Shown here: piece by piece, positions 42,770-52,917 of the stretch
Position numbering within the stretch: position 1 is the first letter of the stretch
Layout: every line of letters starts with the position of its first letter
DNA from: Planococcus sp. ISL-109
GTDB lineage: Bacteria; Bacillota; Bacilli; Bacillales_A; Planococcaceae
NCBI RefSeq assembly: GCF_018613655.1
Contig: NZ_JAGGPW010000003.1
Location: 87,780 to 151,779 of the forward strand
DNA: 64,000 bases
Direction of reading: 5' to 3'
Program-made: the position numbers and the translations under genes
Notes under the pieces: generated by a model
Databases searched by the model: none
What the model saw: the letters and a program-made list of their open reading frames with translations, nothing else
Told to the model about the DNA's origin: nothing

Positions 42770-43914
42770 TGCTGTCCACTCCCCTTCCATGAATCAATGA
42801 GATCTTGCGTTAAAAGCGTAATGCCTTCTGCCGGGTTAATGAGCCGGTATCCTTCCGGCACATCAACGCCCGGTGGGACGATGACGCGCTTTAAATGGGC
42901 GTCTTGCCCGACATGTGTCCCGCTCATAACGACGCTGTCTTCGACGACCGCACCTCTCTCGATCATAACGTTTTGGAAAATAACCGAGTGTTTGACCGTT
43001 CCACTAATGACACAGCCCTCATTGACCATCGACCCCTGCACTTTTCCGGTTTCGGTGATGACTTGCGGCGGGAGTTGCGGGTTTGAAGAATAGATGCGCC
43101 AAGCGGAATCGTGAAGCACAAGGCCAGCTGTCGGGTCGAGCAAATCCATATTCGCTTCCCATAAACTATCCACTGTCCCTACATCTTTCCAATAACCTTT
43201 GAATGGATACGCCACCATCTTTTTATGGTCTGCCAGCATTTTCGGTAAAATGTCTTTGCCGAAATCATGGGACGATTCTTCGATAGCATTGTCTTCTTCC
43301 AAGTACTGCTCCAGTATTTCCCAGTCGAATACGTAGACGCCCATCGATGCGAGATTGCTTTTCGGGTTTTCGGGCTTTTCGATGAATTCGGTAACATTCA
43401 TTTGTTCATCCGTATCGATGAGGCCGAAACGGCTCGCATCCTCCCACGGCACTTCTAGCACGGAGATCGTGACGTCAGCCTGTTTTTCTTTATGGTATTC
43501 CACAAGCTTTTCGTAATCCATTTTGTAAATATGGTCACCCGATAAAATCAGCACGTAATCCGGTTCGCAGCTTTGCAGAAAACTGATATTTTGGTAAATG
43601 GCACTGGCTGTTCCGGCGTACCATTTGATACCATCGATTTCAGCATAAGGCGGCAACATCGTCACCCCGCCCTGGTGGCGATCCAAATCCCAAGGCGTTC
43701 CGAGCCCGATATAGCGGTGAAGCGCGTGCGGCTGATACTGCGTCAGCACACCGACCGTGCTGATGCCCGAATTGGTGCAATTCGACAGTGGAAAATCGAT
43801 GATCCGGTATTTTCCGCCGTATGGAATGGCGGGCTTTGCGATATCATAGGTCAATGATTTGAGGCGGCTTCCTTGGCCACCGGCGAGAAGCATAGCGACT
43901 ATTTTTTCATTCAC
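42766..43914 (-). CDS. glgC: Glucose-1-phosphate adenylyltransferase
   Basis: 382 residues. The catalytic N-terminal motif [33 protein letters not shown], the sugar-phosphate motif IDFEKP-type [12 protein letters not shown], and the C-terminal beta-helix are intact. It makes ADP-glucose, the committed step of glycogen synthesis. Its start overlaps the glgB stop by 4 bases. Confidence 0.96.
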   Translation of the reverse strand: MNEKIVAMLLAGGQGSRLKSLTYDIAKPAIPYGGKYRIIDFPLSNCTNSGISTVGVLTQYQPHALHRYIGLGTPWDLDRHQGGVTMLPPYAEIDGIKWYAGTASAIYQNISFLQSCEPDYVLILSGDHIYKMDYEKLVEYHKEKQADVTISVLEVPWEDASRFGLIDTDEQMNVTEFIEKPENPKSNLASMGVYVFDWEILEQYLEEDNAIEESSHDFGKDILPKMLADHKKMVAYPFKGYWKDVGTVDSLWEANMDLLDPTAGLVLHDSAWRIYSSNPQLPPQVITETGKVQGSMVNEGCVISGTVKHSVIFQNVMIERGAVVEDSVVMSGTHVGQDAHLKRVIVPPGVDVPEGYRLINPAEGITLLTQDLIDSWKGSGQQ

Positions 43915-45794
43915 AACGCGTCACTCCCATCTTTTCTTTTTTTCCAGATGCTCATCGTGAACGGCGGTAAATCAAGCTCTAATGAGAAATGCTGATTGTC
44001 GCATGGTACATCAAGCGATTCTGCCGCTTGCTGCAAATGCGGTGCAGTGCCGTCAAACTGCGTTAAATTGGTGGAAAATATTTCTTCATAGAGGCCTTTA
44101 CGGGGCGCACCCACTTGGAAGCGTTCATAATGCCGGCTAGAGAAATTACACAGCACAATGCATTCATCTTCCGGCAAAAACCCCCTGCGGATAAAGGATG
44201 CGACGCTTTGCTCATGATTGTCGGCATCAAGCCACATAAATCCGTCGCGTTCATCATCCAATTCAAAAAATGCGCGTTCATTGCGGTAAAATGCTAACAG
44301 CTCTCTCGTGAAAACGGCTATCACTTTATGCTCAGGCTTTTCAAGCGATTGCCAGTCAAGCTCCGGTTGGAATTCCCACTCATCGAAATGGCCGTATTCC
44401 TGGCCCATGAACAATAATTTCTTGCCAGGATGTGCCATCCAAAATCCAAGCAGCAAGCGCAATTGACGGAAACGCTCTTCGAATGTTCCCGGCAGTTTAT
44501 TCAATAAGGATTTTCTGCCGTCCGCCACTGTATCATGTGAAAAAGCCACTTGATAGCGTTCTTCGTATTGGTACATCATCGAAAAGTTCATTTTGCCGTG
44601 GGCTTTTGAGCGCTCTTCAGGCGGTGTTTTCATGTATTCGAGCGTATCGTTCATCCAGCCGAAATTCCATTTGTAATCAAAACCGACACCACCATCTTCG
44701 ACCGGATGCGTCACTTTCGGAAAATGCCAAGCATCTTCAGCGATCAACAATTTCTCCGGATAGTGCTGCTTCAAGCTGCTCGTCAGTGTTCTTAGAAATT
44801 CAGCCCCTTCTTCATTATGAGGCCGTTCTTTTATATTGGGGATGAATAATAAATTGACGAGCGCGTCCATCCGGTATCCGTCAAACTTGAATTCTTCCAG
44901 CCAATAATGCCCGCTTGACAGTATAAAGCTCACCACTTCGCCTTTATTGATATCGAAATTCAAGGTTCCCCAGTCCGGATTCATGCGGCGTTCTTCCCGC
45001 GCCTCCTCGTAAAGCATTTGGCCATTGAAACTCGCCAAGCCGTGCATGTCTACACAAAAATGGCCCGGAACCCAGTCCAAGATCAACCCAATGCCATGTT
45101 CTGTGCAGGCGGTGACGAAATACCTCAAGTCATCAGCAGTACCGTAGCGGCCTGTCGGCGAAAAAAAACCAGTCGTCTGATAGCCCCACGATTCATCGAG
45201 GGGGTGCTCCGTAATCGGCAAAATCTCAATATGCGTGAAGCCCATATAAAGGACATACGGAATCAATTTATCCGCCAGCTCGCGATACGTCAAAAATCCA
45301 CCGTCTTTATTGCGCTTCCATGTGCCGATATGGACTTCGTAAATGGCCATCGGGCGTTCTAGATGCCGCTCGTTCAAAGTTTGCTTGCGCTTTAGGACCT
45401 CCAGCGGCCATTGGTATTCCCCGAATCCGGAGACAATCGATTTGGTGAATGGACGCGTCTCGCTTTTCTGTGCGTAAGGGTCTGATTTCCAGAGCACTTC
45501 GCCCCGTGGAGTCCGGAGGGCATATTCATAGAGCCAACCTGTTAAATCTTCGGGGATGCTCACACCCCATATGCTCGTGTCATTCGGATGCTGCTTCAGC
45601 GGATAGGTGGAAGTTTCTTCGGTTTTCGGATGCACACAGACAACGTCAATGCCTGCAATATCAGGAGCCCAGACTGAAAAGGTGGTTTCCACTCCTGTGG
45701 CGTGTGCGCCGAAATACAAATAACCATCCACCATTCGGCCTTCATGAAAAGCTTGCAATCGTTCATCTGTCCACGTGCTCAACAAAAATTCCAT
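43911..45794 (-). CDS. glgB: 1,4-alpha-glucan branching enzyme
   Basis: 627 residues, GH13. An N-terminal CBM48-like domain ([20 protein letters not shown]) precedes the barrel: [21 protein letters not shown] (nucleophile Asp), [11 protein letters not shown] (acid Glu) and [16 protein letters not shown]. The last replaces the common LSHDEVVHGK, a modest variation. It forms alpha-1,6 branches. The ATG at 45794 is supported by AGGAGG 6 bases upstream; the frame extends 7 codons further without support. First gene of glgBCDAP. Confidence 0.95.
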   Translation of the reverse strand: MEFLLSTWTDERLQAFHEGRMVDGYLYFGAHATGVETTFSVWAPDIAGIDVVCVHPKTEETSTYPLKQHPNDTSIWGVSIPEDLTGWLYEYALRTPRGEVLWKSDPYAQKSETRPFTKSIVSGFGEYQWPLEVLKRKQTLNERHLERPMAIYEVHIGTWKRNKDGGFLTYRELADKLIPYVLYMGFTHIEILPITEHPLDESWGYQTTGFFSPTGRYGTADDLRYFVTACTEHGIGLILDWVPGHFCVDMHGLASFNGQMLYEEAREERRMNPDWGTLNFDINKGEVVSFILSSGHYWLEEFKFDGYRMDALVNLLFIPNIKERPHNEEGAEFLRTLTSSLKQHYPEKLLIAEDAWHFPKVTHPVEDGGVGFDYKWNFGWMNDTLEYMKTPPEERSKAHGKMNFSMMYQYEERYQVAFSHDTVADGRKSLLNKLPGTFEERFRQLRLLLGFWMAHPGKKLLFMGQEYGHFDEWEFQPELDWQSLEKPEHKVIAVFTRELLAFYRNERAFFELDDERDGFMWLDADNHEQSVASFIRRGFLPEDECIVLCNFSSRHYERFQVGAPRKGLYEEIFSTNLTQFDGTAPHLQQAAESLDVPCDNQHFSLELDLPPFTMSIWKKRKDGSDAL

Positions 45795-46012
45795 GTTGCG
45801 CCTCCTCTTCTCCAAAACCTAAGTCTTGTTTCTATTCTACATTTGGAATGCAAAATCCTTGTTAAGGTTCCGGGTACTCCTAAAAAATTCCACAAAATGG
45901 GCTAACTGTCGCAATGTCTTCATACTTTCTTCAAACAAACCGCTTGTTCCAGCCCGCCGTTTGGAATAGGCTAAAGTAAGACTAGCTTTACTAAAGAAAG
46001 GACGCGAATTTT

Positions 46013-46600
46013 TTGCGAGCCCAAACTTATTTACTGAGCTTCTTGCTGATTGGTGTCGTGTTTTTGTCCGCTTGCGGGCAAGGCGTCGATGATCCATTAA
46101 ACTGGGAAACAGAAGAGTTTTCATTTACTGACCATAATAATGAAGATTTCGGATCGAGCGACCTCGAAGGAAAGGTCTGGCTAGCTGATTTCGTCTTTAC
46201 GAATTGCACGACCGTCTGTCTGCCGATGATGGCGAATATGAAAGGCGTCCAAGAAGAGCTGAAGGCACAAGGCCTGGATGTCGAAATCATTTCGTTCACT
46301 GTAGACCCGAACGTCGATACCCCGGAAACATTGAAATCGTATGCGGAAAGTTACGGCGTCGATTTATCCAGCTGGCACCTGCTAACGGGCTATTCGCAAG
46401 ATCAAATCGCTGATTTTGCGCTGGAGAATTTCAAGACTATCGCACAAAAGCCCGAAAATGAATCACAAGTCATCCACGGCACTTCGTTTTACTTGATCGA
46501 CCACGAAGGCGTCATCATGAAAGATTATGATGGTCTGAACCCGCCGGTCGATGACATTGTCCGCGATGCGGGCATTCTCCTAGAGGAGGCAGAAGGATGA
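46013..46600 (+). CDS. SCO/SenC family copper protein for cytochrome oxidase assembly
   Basis: 195-residue lipoprotein: signal ends LSAC (Cys21), then a thioredoxin-fold domain with the copper-binding CTTVC (Cys65, Cys69) and the third ligand His155 in VIHGTSFYLI. This matches BsSco-type proteins that deliver copper to the CuA site of cytochrome c oxidase on the outer membrane face. The start is a TTG at 46013 with AAAGGACG upstream. The next gene overlaps by 4 bases. No cox genes are in view. Confidence 0.92.
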   Translation: MRAQTYLLSFLLIGVVFLSACGQGVDDPLNWETEEFSFTDHNNEDFGSSDLEGKVWLADFVFTNCTTVCLPMMANMKGVQEELKAQGLDVEIISFTVDPNVDTPETLKSYAESYGVDLSSWHLLTGYSQDQIADFALENFKTIAQKPENESQVIHGTSFYLIDHEGVIMKDYDGLNPPVDDIVRDAGILLEEAEG

Positions 46601-46926
46601 AACGCAAAACACTTTTTGTTGCCATCGCCGTTCTGCTGCTTGGCGCTGCTGTTGTGTGGTTTTTTATGCCTCAGGAAAATGAACCGTCTCCGGAAAGCCG
46701 GATCGTGCTCGAACATACGCACCGAACCTTCATCGCACCGTCGTGCTTTGATGATTCCGACCCGACCAATTTTTTGGAAGAATCGACACTTGGCCGAGCG
46801 CAGGAATTGAATTACCCGCCCCATTCGGAATGTACGGAACAAGCATTTGAGAGCAACCAGGATAGCCCCGCCGTCCGCCTTTTGAAAGAACTTGGGCTGA
46901 TGGAAAAAACGCAAATCGATTGGTGA
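46597..46926 (+). CDS. Membrane-anchored protein coupled to SCO, unknown function
   Basis: 109 residues. An N-terminal signal anchor (about 5-24) is followed by an extracytoplasmic domain with two cysteines (SCFDDS and HSECTEQ), suitable for a disulfide. The ATG overlaps the SCO stop as ATGA and GGAGGCAGAAGG lies upstream. The tight coupling suggests a shared role in copper delivery or redox folding outside the membrane, which is inference. No family recognised. Confidence 0.78.
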   Translation: MKRKTLFVAIAVLLLGAAVVWFFMPQENEPSPESRIVLEHTHRTFIAPSCFDDSDPTNFLEESTLGRAQELNYPPHSECTEQAFESNQDSPAVRLLKELGLMEKTQIDW

Positions 46927-46928
46927 CA

Positions 46929-46953
46929 AGGCAGGGCTTCGGCTCTGCCTTTA
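46929..46953. terminator. Terminator between the SCO unit and the lactonase gene
   Basis: AAGGCAG and CTGCCTT enclose a GC/GC pair and a TTCG loop, at the meeting point of two convergent genes. Confidence 0.75.
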
Positions 46954-47988
46954 GTATTTCAGCGGACGCACGCAAACCGGCTCGGTCGTTTGCACGGTAT
47001 GTGCCGTTTCGCCGGGCATTCCCCTTTCATCGATTTTTTTGGTCGAGATGGTCCCGGATTTTTCGTGCGCCACCACGAGCCACGAGCTATTGTTGATCAG
47101 CGTGAAATGGCGCGGCCCTGCTCCACCGGCATCTGCATGTCCTACCGCTTTCAATGAGCCGTCTTCAATCCGGAAAACCGCCAAGCTATCGTGCCCGCGG
47201 TTTGAGGCGTACACAAACCGGCCATCGCTTGAAACCGCGATTTCGGCGGCGGTATTGTCGCCGTTATAATCTTTCGGCAAAGTCGACAGCGTTTGGACTT
47301 CTTGCAGCTGTTTATCTTTCAGCGCATACACCGAAACCGTGGAGTTCAGCTCATTTACTCCGTAACCAAAAGGAGCAGTTGGGTGGAACGCCATATGCCT
47401 CGGGCCGGCGCCTGGTGCCGTCTTCACCAGCTCTTCTCGTTCAAGCACCCCTGTGTGCATATCGAGGCGATAGCGGATGAGCGCGTCCATGCCGAGGTCA
47501 GAGACGAAAAAGCGATTGGTTCCCGGCAATTGGAAAATGGAATGCGGATGGGCTGCATCTTGGCGCGCCGCGTCCGCTCCGCTGCCTTCATGACGTTTAA
47601 CGTCCGCCATCTCACCAAGTGACCCATCAGCAAGGAGCGGATAAACCGACACAGTCGCTCCGGAATAAGTGACCGTCAGCGCCCATTGCCCGTCCTCATC
47701 GATCGCCACATGAGCCGGATGATCGCCATTTGACGATTTTCTGTTCAGTTCTTGTATGACGCCTGATTGCGGGTTGATCCAGTATGCGATCACTTCGCCA
47801 TTTCCAGTTTCGCTGACGGCAACAAAACTCCTGCCGGTTGGATGTACTGCCAGAAATGAAGGGCGTTCGACACCTGAGATTGCAGCTTTTTCCGTTAATT
47901 TTCCTGACGACAGCTCCAATTCCCACAGTGTGATGCCTGCTTGTTCTGCAGTCGCGTAAGAGCCGCTTAATATGTATGCACTGCTCAT
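46951..47988 (-). CDS. Lactonase family beta-propeller (6-phosphogluconolactonase type)
   Basis: 345 residues made of repeated beta-propeller blades with recurrent patterns such as PSFLAVHPTGRSFVAVSE, DHPAHVAIDEDGQWALTVTY, PRHMAFHPTAPFGYGV and GRFVYASNRGHDSLAVF. This is the YbhE/YkgB-type lactonase family, in which some members hydrolyse 6-phosphogluconolactone in the pentose phosphate pathway. Whether this copy has that activity is not shown. It is transcribed alone; AGGAGGAAT precedes the start. Confidence 0.9.
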   Translation of the reverse strand: MSSAYILSGSYATAEQAGITLWELELSSGKLTEKAAISGVERPSFLAVHPTGRSFVAVSETGNGEVIAYWINPQSGVIQELNRKSSNGDHPAHVAIDEDGQWALTVTYSGATVSVYPLLADGSLGEMADVKRHEGSGADAARQDAAHPHSIFQLPGTNRFFVSDLGMDALIRYRLDMHTGVLEREELVKTAPGAGPRHMAFHPTAPFGYGVNELNSTVSVYALKDKQLQEVQTLSTLPKDYNGDNTAAEIAVSSDGRFVYASNRGHDSLAVFRIEDGSLKAVGHADAGGAGPRHFTLINNSSWLVVAHEKSGTISTKKIDERGMPGETAHTVQTTEPVCVRPLKY

Positions 47989-48131
47989 CCAATTCCTCCT
48001 TTTTTATGCTTCGCACGTTTCGCGTAAATTAACTTCTTTAATTTATTTACCCCCTTCAATTCACCGATGCAGTGCGTTACAGTGGTGAAGTGGAAACTTA
48101 CTTAATTTATAGTAGAAAGAGAGTGGTCGTG

Positions 48132-48686
48132 TTGAGATTTCCTTTATCCATCCGCGAAAAGAGCATTGTGTGCACTGGCTTTATGGGTTCCGGTAAAACG
48201 ACAATCGGCAAATTATTGGCGCGCCGGTTATACCGCGACTTCGTCGACATCGATGAAGAAATCGAAAAAGCGTTCGGCTTGCCGATTCCGGAAATTTTCA
48301 GTATTCACGGCGAAAAGACGTTCCGGGAAAAAGAGCAGGAATTGATTCACACGTTCACCAGCCAGCCGCTATTGGTCATTTCCGTCGGTGGAGGCGCTTT
48401 TCTCCAAGAGGAAAACCGCACGATTTGCCTTTCGAATTGCACCGTCCTCCATTTCAATATTTCCTGGGAGTCCTGGAAAGAGCGCGTCCAAATCCTCACA
48501 GATAGTCGGCCGCTCCTTAAAGACAAGACGCTTGAAGAGATGGAACAGCTGTTCCGAGAGCGCCAAACCATCTATTCCGCCAACCACTCCCAATTTCAAG
48601 TTGATGATTATGAAGCCATAGAAGCAGCTGATTATTTGGCAGATTCACTGAAATTATCGTGGGACATCCACGCGCCGCAGCATTAA
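48132..48686 (+). CDS. aroK: Shikimate kinase
   Basis: 184 residues. Walker A GFMGSGKTT is at 16-24; VDIDEEIE holds the shikimate-binding Asp pair; GEKTFREKE and SVGGGAF (the glycine triad) follow; the lid arginines are in DSRPLL and RERQTIYSA. It phosphorylates shikimate in aromatic amino-acid synthesis. The start is ambiguous among GTG 48123, GTG 48129 and TTG 48132; the last leaves the best spacing from AAGAGAG. No other aro gene is adjacent. Confidence 0.9.
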   Translation: MRFPLSIREKSIVCTGFMGSGKTTIGKLLARRLYRDFVDIDEEIEKAFGLPIPEIFSIHGEKTFREKEQELIHTFTSQPLLVISVGGGAFLQEENRTICLSNCTVLHFNISWESWKERVQILTDSRPLLKDKTLEEMEQLFRERQTIYSANHSQFQVDDYEAIEAADYLADSLKLSWDIHAPQH

Positions 48687-48699
48687 CTGCATTTTTTTG

Positions 48700-48736
48700 A
48701 AAACCCCGCCATTCAGCCGATGAATGGCGGGGTTTT
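48700..48736. terminator. Bidirectional terminator after aroK
   Basis: AAAACCCCGCCATTCA pairs perfectly with TGAATGGCGGGGTTTT. Confidence 0.92.
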
Positions 48737-48749
48737 CCCATTTATCCGT

Positions 48750-50051
48750 TTACTCATATTGTGCTTTTGCCAATTCGTACAAGCCCGCTTTTTTCAAATA
48801 GCTTTCCGGCGCCAAAAACGTCACTGTGATGACCCCTGGATGGCGGCCGATTTCGATCGATCCGGTGACCGTCGCACGGTTCATGATTTCAGGCACCGTG
48901 ACACCGAACAAGTCGGCTGCGCGCTGTAAGCCATTTTCTGTGGCATCGTTCAAGGTCGGGCCCGAGCCGACGAAAGAAACCGGAAGCGATTCTTCCAAAC
49001 TTTCCATCCCGAAGCGTTCGGCAAGCTTTTTCGCAGACGCTTTTTCTGCTTGTGTAAACGGTTTTGCGGTATACGGTAAATCTTCCACATTCGGGAACAA
49101 GATCGGACCGGCATTGCCCAAGCCTTTCAGCACATGTACTTGAAGGTGGCTGATTCCAGAAACATCAGAGGTATGACCGGCAATTTCCCCGTCACCTTGC
49201 ATCGCATGCATATCCCCTAAATATACACCGCCACCCTCCACTTTCACCGGACACAGGAGCACGGCTCCCGCGCGCACGCGGCTGATGTCCATATGCCCGT
49301 CCGTCCGGTGCGTTTCGAGTTCTTCTTGCGTACTAGTATATTCATGCGGAGCGCCGACTAAAAACGACCCGAAGTCACCCGCATTATGCGAATCCGGAGT
49401 CGGACGGGAAGGCGTCGTGCCTAGCTGGCCGAGGAATGGGCGCATGCGGGCAATCGTCCCGACCAAATCATGCGGCGCAAAAGTGACGATCGGATTTTGC
49501 ACCGAATGCTCCGGCGTTTTCATATATGCTCTGCCATCTTGTGCGATTGATTCGGCCGCTTGTTTCGATACGGTGATTCCGACATCGCCTTTGTCGCTAA
49601 ACGTCATCGTATAGCCATTTGTAAATTCGAACGGGCTCACATCTGCTCCGCAATTGGCACAGCGGATGGCGCCGCTGCCGACGCCTTTGATCACCGTATC
49701 GGGATACATCGTGCCGCATCCAGGACATTTCACCGCGACAAACGGATCGCCGAGAAAGCGCCCCTCGATCGGCTTGTCATTGCCGGACGCGGTCGCAAGA
49801 GATGTCACTTCTACCGACTTGATGCGGATGACAATCGCATCGCCCGGCTCTGCACCTTCTACATAGACAGGCTGTGTGACTTCATGGCCCCCCCGTATGC
49901 ACGGGGTGATCATCGGCCCCCAACACCCTGGCGCCGTATGCGCGATAATATGCCCACCGTCTTTCACAGGGCCTAGCATTTCCTTTTCCGGATCGAGCAC
50001 TCCATTGACATAGCGATTGACCAATAAGGTATCGACAGCTTTCTCTGGCAT
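48750..50051 (-). CDS. Acetamidase/formamidase family protein
   Basis: 433 residues. The family patterns are clear: PVKDGGHIIAHTAPGCWGPMI, GDAIVIRI, HNAGDFGSF, GGGVYLGDMHAMQGDGEI and PGVITVTF. It hydrolyses short amides to acid and ammonia. A four-cysteine zinc-ribbon-like insert (CPGCGTMYPD...CANC) is present near residues 135-165, not typical of all members. The ATG at 50051 has GGGGAG upstream; the open frame extends another 61 codons without support. Transcribed alone, downstream of the membrane-protein gene. Confidence 0.9.
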   Translation of the reverse strand: MPEKAVDTLLVNRYVNGVLDPEKEMLGPVKDGGHIIAHTAPGCWGPMITPCIRGGHEVTQPVYVEGAEPGDAIVIRIKSVEVTSLATASGNDKPIEGRFLGDPFVAVKCPGCGTMYPDTVIKGVGSGAIRCANCGADVSPFEFTNGYTMTFSDKGDVGITVSKQAAESIAQDGRAYMKTPEHSVQNPIVTFAPHDLVGTIARMRPFLGQLGTTPSRPTPDSHNAGDFGSFLVGAPHEYTSTQEELETHRTDGHMDISRVRAGAVLLCPVKVEGGGVYLGDMHAMQGDGEIAGHTSDVSGISHLQVHVLKGLGNAGPILFPNVEDLPYTAKPFTQAEKASAKKLAERFGMESLEESLPVSFVGSGPTLNDATENGLQRAADLFGVTVPEIMNRATVTGSIEIGRHPGVITVTFLAPESYLKKAGLYELAKAQYE

Positions 50052-50125
50052 TCGACAATCTCCCCTTTTTTCTGTATTTTCTAAATTATATGACAAATTA
50101 ATCAAGCTTTCAATGAAGAGTCGAA

Positions 50126-50163
50126 AAACGCCCAAGAACCTGACCGGCTCTTTGGGCGTTTTT
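50126..50163 (-). terminator. Terminator of the polytopic membrane protein gene
   Basis: AAAAACGCCCAAAGA on the minus strand pairs with TCTTGGGCGTTTTT; the stop codon (50162-50164) abuts it. Confidence 0.88.
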
Positions 50164-51577
50164 AACTGGAGAAAAAGAATAAAGTTTGAACGAACAATTG
50201 GGTCATTACATAAAAAGCGACCGCAAATTTCCAATTAAAACGCAGGCCGTTACGGATGCCACTGAGGCCGTTGACGCTGCTCAAAATAATGACCGGCATA
50301 ACAAACGGCGACAAAATGATCGAGATGACACTGCCCGATGTGACGGCAAGTACGACAAGCTCTGGCGGAAACGGCAACACTGCGGATTCCAAGACACCCG
50401 TAACGAGAACGATGACCGGCAGTGGCCCGAGTCCGATAAAGCCCAGAAAGATGACGATGAACGGAATCAAAAACAACAGATTCAAAACCGGTACATGCGC
50501 GGTCAAATAATTCATCGCGCCAATCACGTAGCCGCCGGCTGCCGATTGGTTGAGCGCATAAATGAGCAAACCGGCTGCCAGCAAAATGCTAAACTGCTGA
50601 GCTTGTTTCGCTACACCTTCTTTGTAATAAAATGAAGCTTCCCTTGCGTAGCTGCCCGTCCGCTTTTTCAACAGGAAATATAGGAACGTCCAGACCAGAA
50701 TGACGAGCGGAATGACGACGAGAAAGTCGAGGCCGGTCCATTCATGGATGACAAAAATCGTCCCGAACAGCGAGATGAACAAAAAGGAAAACTCAGCGAC
50801 ATCTTTATTCCAGCTACCGGGGTTGCGAGAATTCGCCACCGCCTTATCGATTTCATTCGCGAGCACTGCTGAAAAATCTTTGCCGTAGCGTTTTTCTTCG
50901 ACCCTGGCGAACGCCACGGATAAGAAAGTTCCTGCAATCGCAGTGCCAAGACCGAGCAGCATCGATTTCCAAAGCGTCGCATCGAGTGCCACGACCGCAA
51001 AGATAAAGCTCGGGATGCTGATGACCCACATCGTCGACAGCGCAAAGCCACGCAAAATGGCGGTGCCTTTATAATTTTCCCACGCTTCGTCTTTATAGTC
51101 TTTCAAAAATGAATCGATAAACCGGTACATCATCGGCACGACCCCGAACAGCAGGAAATGGGAAATGATTTGGGTCATCCCCATCAAACCGACATAGAAG
51201 GTCTGGCTTTTGTTCAGCCACTTGTGGCCGAAACTCATGATTTCTTCTATATAAGGCTCTTCCCTAAGTACCCAACTGATCATCGGAACGATCAATAACA
51301 GCGCAATCAGGCTTTTCATCTGCACAAACGCCAGCGCCAAATCTTGCACAAACGTTTCACTCGTCGCTACTAGAACGCCGATTGCCGTAACGGCAAGAAA
51401 AGTTTGCAGTTGCAGTTTGCGCAGCGGCAACACACCAAAAGCAAACGCTAAACTGAAAAAACCAGCAATCGGCAAAAGCGCTTCAGACAGCGGATTGGCC
51501 GCAAAGAAATGGATAAAATGAAGAATGGCATAAAACAGCACAGATAAGGTGAAACCTTTGGACATGATGGTCTTCAT
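50162..51577 (-). CDS. Polytopic membrane protein, possible nucleoside-recognition/transporter family
   Basis: 471 residues with about 11-12 hydrophobic segments and a central hydrophilic stretch (ARVEEKRYGKDFSAVLANEI). Long Gly/Ile/Val-rich segments and PFVMPVIILSSVNGLSG near the end suggest a transporter or a gate-domain protein such as the YjiH-like group, but I do not recognise it with confidence. GGAAGGGGG precedes the ATG. It lies upstream of the acetamidase, with a terminator between, so a joint role in amide import is only a guess. Confidence 0.7.
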   Translation of the reverse strand: MKTIMSKGFTLSVLFYAILHFIHFFAANPLSEALLPIAGFFSLAFAFGVLPLRKLQLQTFLAVTAIGVLVATSETFVQDLALAFVQMKSLIALLLIVPMISWVLREEPYIEEIMSFGHKWLNKSQTFYVGLMGMTQIISHFLLFGVVPMMYRFIDSFLKDYKDEAWENYKGTAILRGFALSTMWVISIPSFIFAVVALDATLWKSMLLGLGTAIAGTFLSVAFARVEEKRYGKDFSAVLANEIDKAVANSRNPGSWNKDVAEFSFLFISLFGTIFVIHEWTGLDFLVVIPLVILVWTFLYFLLKKRTGSYAREASFYYKEGVAKQAQQFSILLAAGLLIYALNQSAAGGYVIGAMNYLTAHVPVLNLLFLIPFIVIFLGFIGLGPLPVIVLVTGVLESAVLPFPPELVVLAVTSGSVISIILSPFVMPVIILSSVNGLSGIRNGLRFNWKFAVAFYVMTQLFVQTLFFFSS

Positions 51578-51789
51578 CTGTACGCCCCCTTCCGCCTTTT
51601 CGGCAATTTCCTATTTTTCACATACGCTCTATTTTACACGTTTTTCGCTCTCCTTGCGGCTGAAGTGTCTTTCTTTCCACTAAAAAAATCCCTATTTTCG
51701 TTTATCAGAAAAACTTTTTTTGATAATATGTTTGCGGCTATCCAAAAAGAGGAAGGGGCTTTTATAAGGCGTCCAAGTGCTTTCAACAG

Positions 51790-51818
51790 TTGTTTTTATT
51801 TTCAGTCATTTATATGAT
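51790..51818 (+). promoter_or_regulatory. Promoter of the first proline dehydrogenase
   Basis: TTGTTT (51790-51795), 17-base spacer and TATGAT (51813-51818). Confidence 0.6.
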
Positions 51819-51831
51819 ATGCTCTACCACA

Positions 51832-51848
51832 CGTAGAATAATCCTACG
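51832..51848 (+). promoter_or_regulatory. Inverted repeat at the expected transcription start
   Basis: CGTAGAATAATCCTACG has arms CGTAG/CTACG and lies about 14 bases after the -10, a position suited to an operator or a leader hairpin. Confidence 0.35.
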
Positions 51849-51954
51849 ATAAGATTTTGGCGTTGGCCGATTTCAGCTAGGCAGTTCCTGCACAGCTTCA
51901 CCGATGCGCCCGGGCGGATTGTCATCTATTTATTATTCAACAGGAGGGCTTGTA

Positions 51955-52866
51955 ATGGGGATCACAAGAAGTTTTTTCATCGCATTATCCAATAATCGGC
52001 TACTGAACAGCGGTGCAAAAAAATGGGGCTTTCAACTTGGGGCTGCGAAAGTCGTCGCAGGGACCGATATTCCAAATATGATGGCATCCGTCCAGCAATT
52101 GAATGACGATGGCATTGCCGCTACGATCGACCGGCTCGGCGAATTCGTCACGAACCGTGCAGAAGCACAACAAGCAACATCCGAAATCATCGAAACTCTT
52201 CAGACCATCTCAGCCGCTGGCGCAGATGCGCATCTATCCGTGAAATTAACGCAGATCGGACTCGAGATCGATGAACAGTTCTGCTTTGAAAATATCCGGA
52301 AAATTGTTGAGGAAGCAGATCAACATGATATTTTTGTCAATCTAGACATGGAGAATTATGATCGGCTGCAGCCGACACTCGATATTCTACACGCCTTGCA
52401 AAAAGAATTTGACGGCGTCGGGACCGTCATCCAAGCATATTTATACCGTTCGGAAAAAGATTTGGAAGCATTGAAAGATGTCAGGCTGCGCCTTGTTAAA
52501 GGGGCCTATCAAGAACACGGAGAAGTGGCGTTGCAATCGACGGAAGAAATCGACGCCAACTTCCTAAAATTAATCAAGCTGCGCCTTGACCAACCTGCAT
52601 TCACTTCAATCGCTACACATGACCATCACATTATTGATGCGGCGATTGCTTATGCCAATGAACAAGCCATCCCATCAGACCGCTTTGAGTTCCAGATGCT
52701 CTACGGCTTCCGCACCGACTTGTTGAAAAAGCTTTCAGCTGATTACCAAGTCACTTCTTACGTCCCGTTCGGCGAAGATTGGTATGGTTATTTTATGAGA
52801 AGGCTTGCAGAGCGCCCACAAAACATACAGCTTGTGGTAAAAGGCGCCGTTTCCAAATCATCTTAA
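51955..52866 (+). CDS. Proline dehydrogenase (copy 1)
   Basis: 303-residue FAD-dependent TIM-barrel enzyme: oxidises proline to pyrroline-5-carboxylate. Landmarks: DRLGEFV, LSVKLTQIG, NLDMENYDR, IQAYLYRSEKDL, RLRLVKGAYQE, SIATHDHHII, EFQMLYGFR, VPFGEDWYGYFMRRLAERPQN. All of the flavin and substrate motifs are kept. The ATG at 51955 has AGGAGGG upstream. A paralogue lies at 56578. No pyrroline-5-carboxylate dehydrogenase is adjacent. Confidence 0.94.
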   Translation: MGITRSFFIALSNNRLLNSGAKKWGFQLGAAKVVAGTDIPNMMASVQQLNDDGIAATIDRLGEFVTNRAEAQQATSEIIETLQTISAAGADAHLSVKLTQIGLEIDEQFCFENIRKIVEEADQHDIFVNLDMENYDRLQPTLDILHALQKEFDGVGTVIQAYLYRSEKDLEALKDVRLRLVKGAYQEHGEVALQSTEEIDANFLKLIKLRLDQPAFTSIATHDHHIIDAAIAYANEQAIPSDRFEFQMLYGFRTDLLKKLSADYQVTSYVPFGEDWYGYFMRRLAERPQNIQLVVKGAVSKSS

Positions 52867-52872
52867 AGCAAA

Positions 52873-52914
52873 ATAAAGCAGTTCAGGCAATTAGTGCCTG
52901 AACTGCTTTTTGAT
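52873..52914 (+). terminator. Terminator of proline dehydrogenase copy 1
   Basis: AAAGCAGTTCAGGCA pairs with TGCCTGAACTGCTTT around ATTAG, followed by TTTTTGATTTTT. Confidence 0.92.
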
Positions 52915-52917
52915 TTT

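Larger units (their letters stand above)
51578..51954. other. Intergenic region with the proline dehydrogenase promoter and a palindrome
   Basis: The 377 bases hold no credible gene. The first 200 hold the divergent upstream region of the membrane-protein gene. A sigma-A promoter at 51790-51818 and an inverted repeat at 51832-51848 serve the proline dehydrogenase. The 100-base leader after that shows no riboswitch I can identify. Confidence 0.5.

Noticed and set aside
48072-48131. N-terminal extension of shikimate kinase
   Set aside because: The frame is open 20 codons upstream, but no ribosome site supports it and the kinase family starts close to the Walker A motif.
51849-51950. GC-rich leader before proline dehydrogenase copy 1 as a riboswitch
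   Set aside because: I compared it by eye with glycine, c-di-GMP, SAM and similar riboswitch cores and found no matching conserved blocks.
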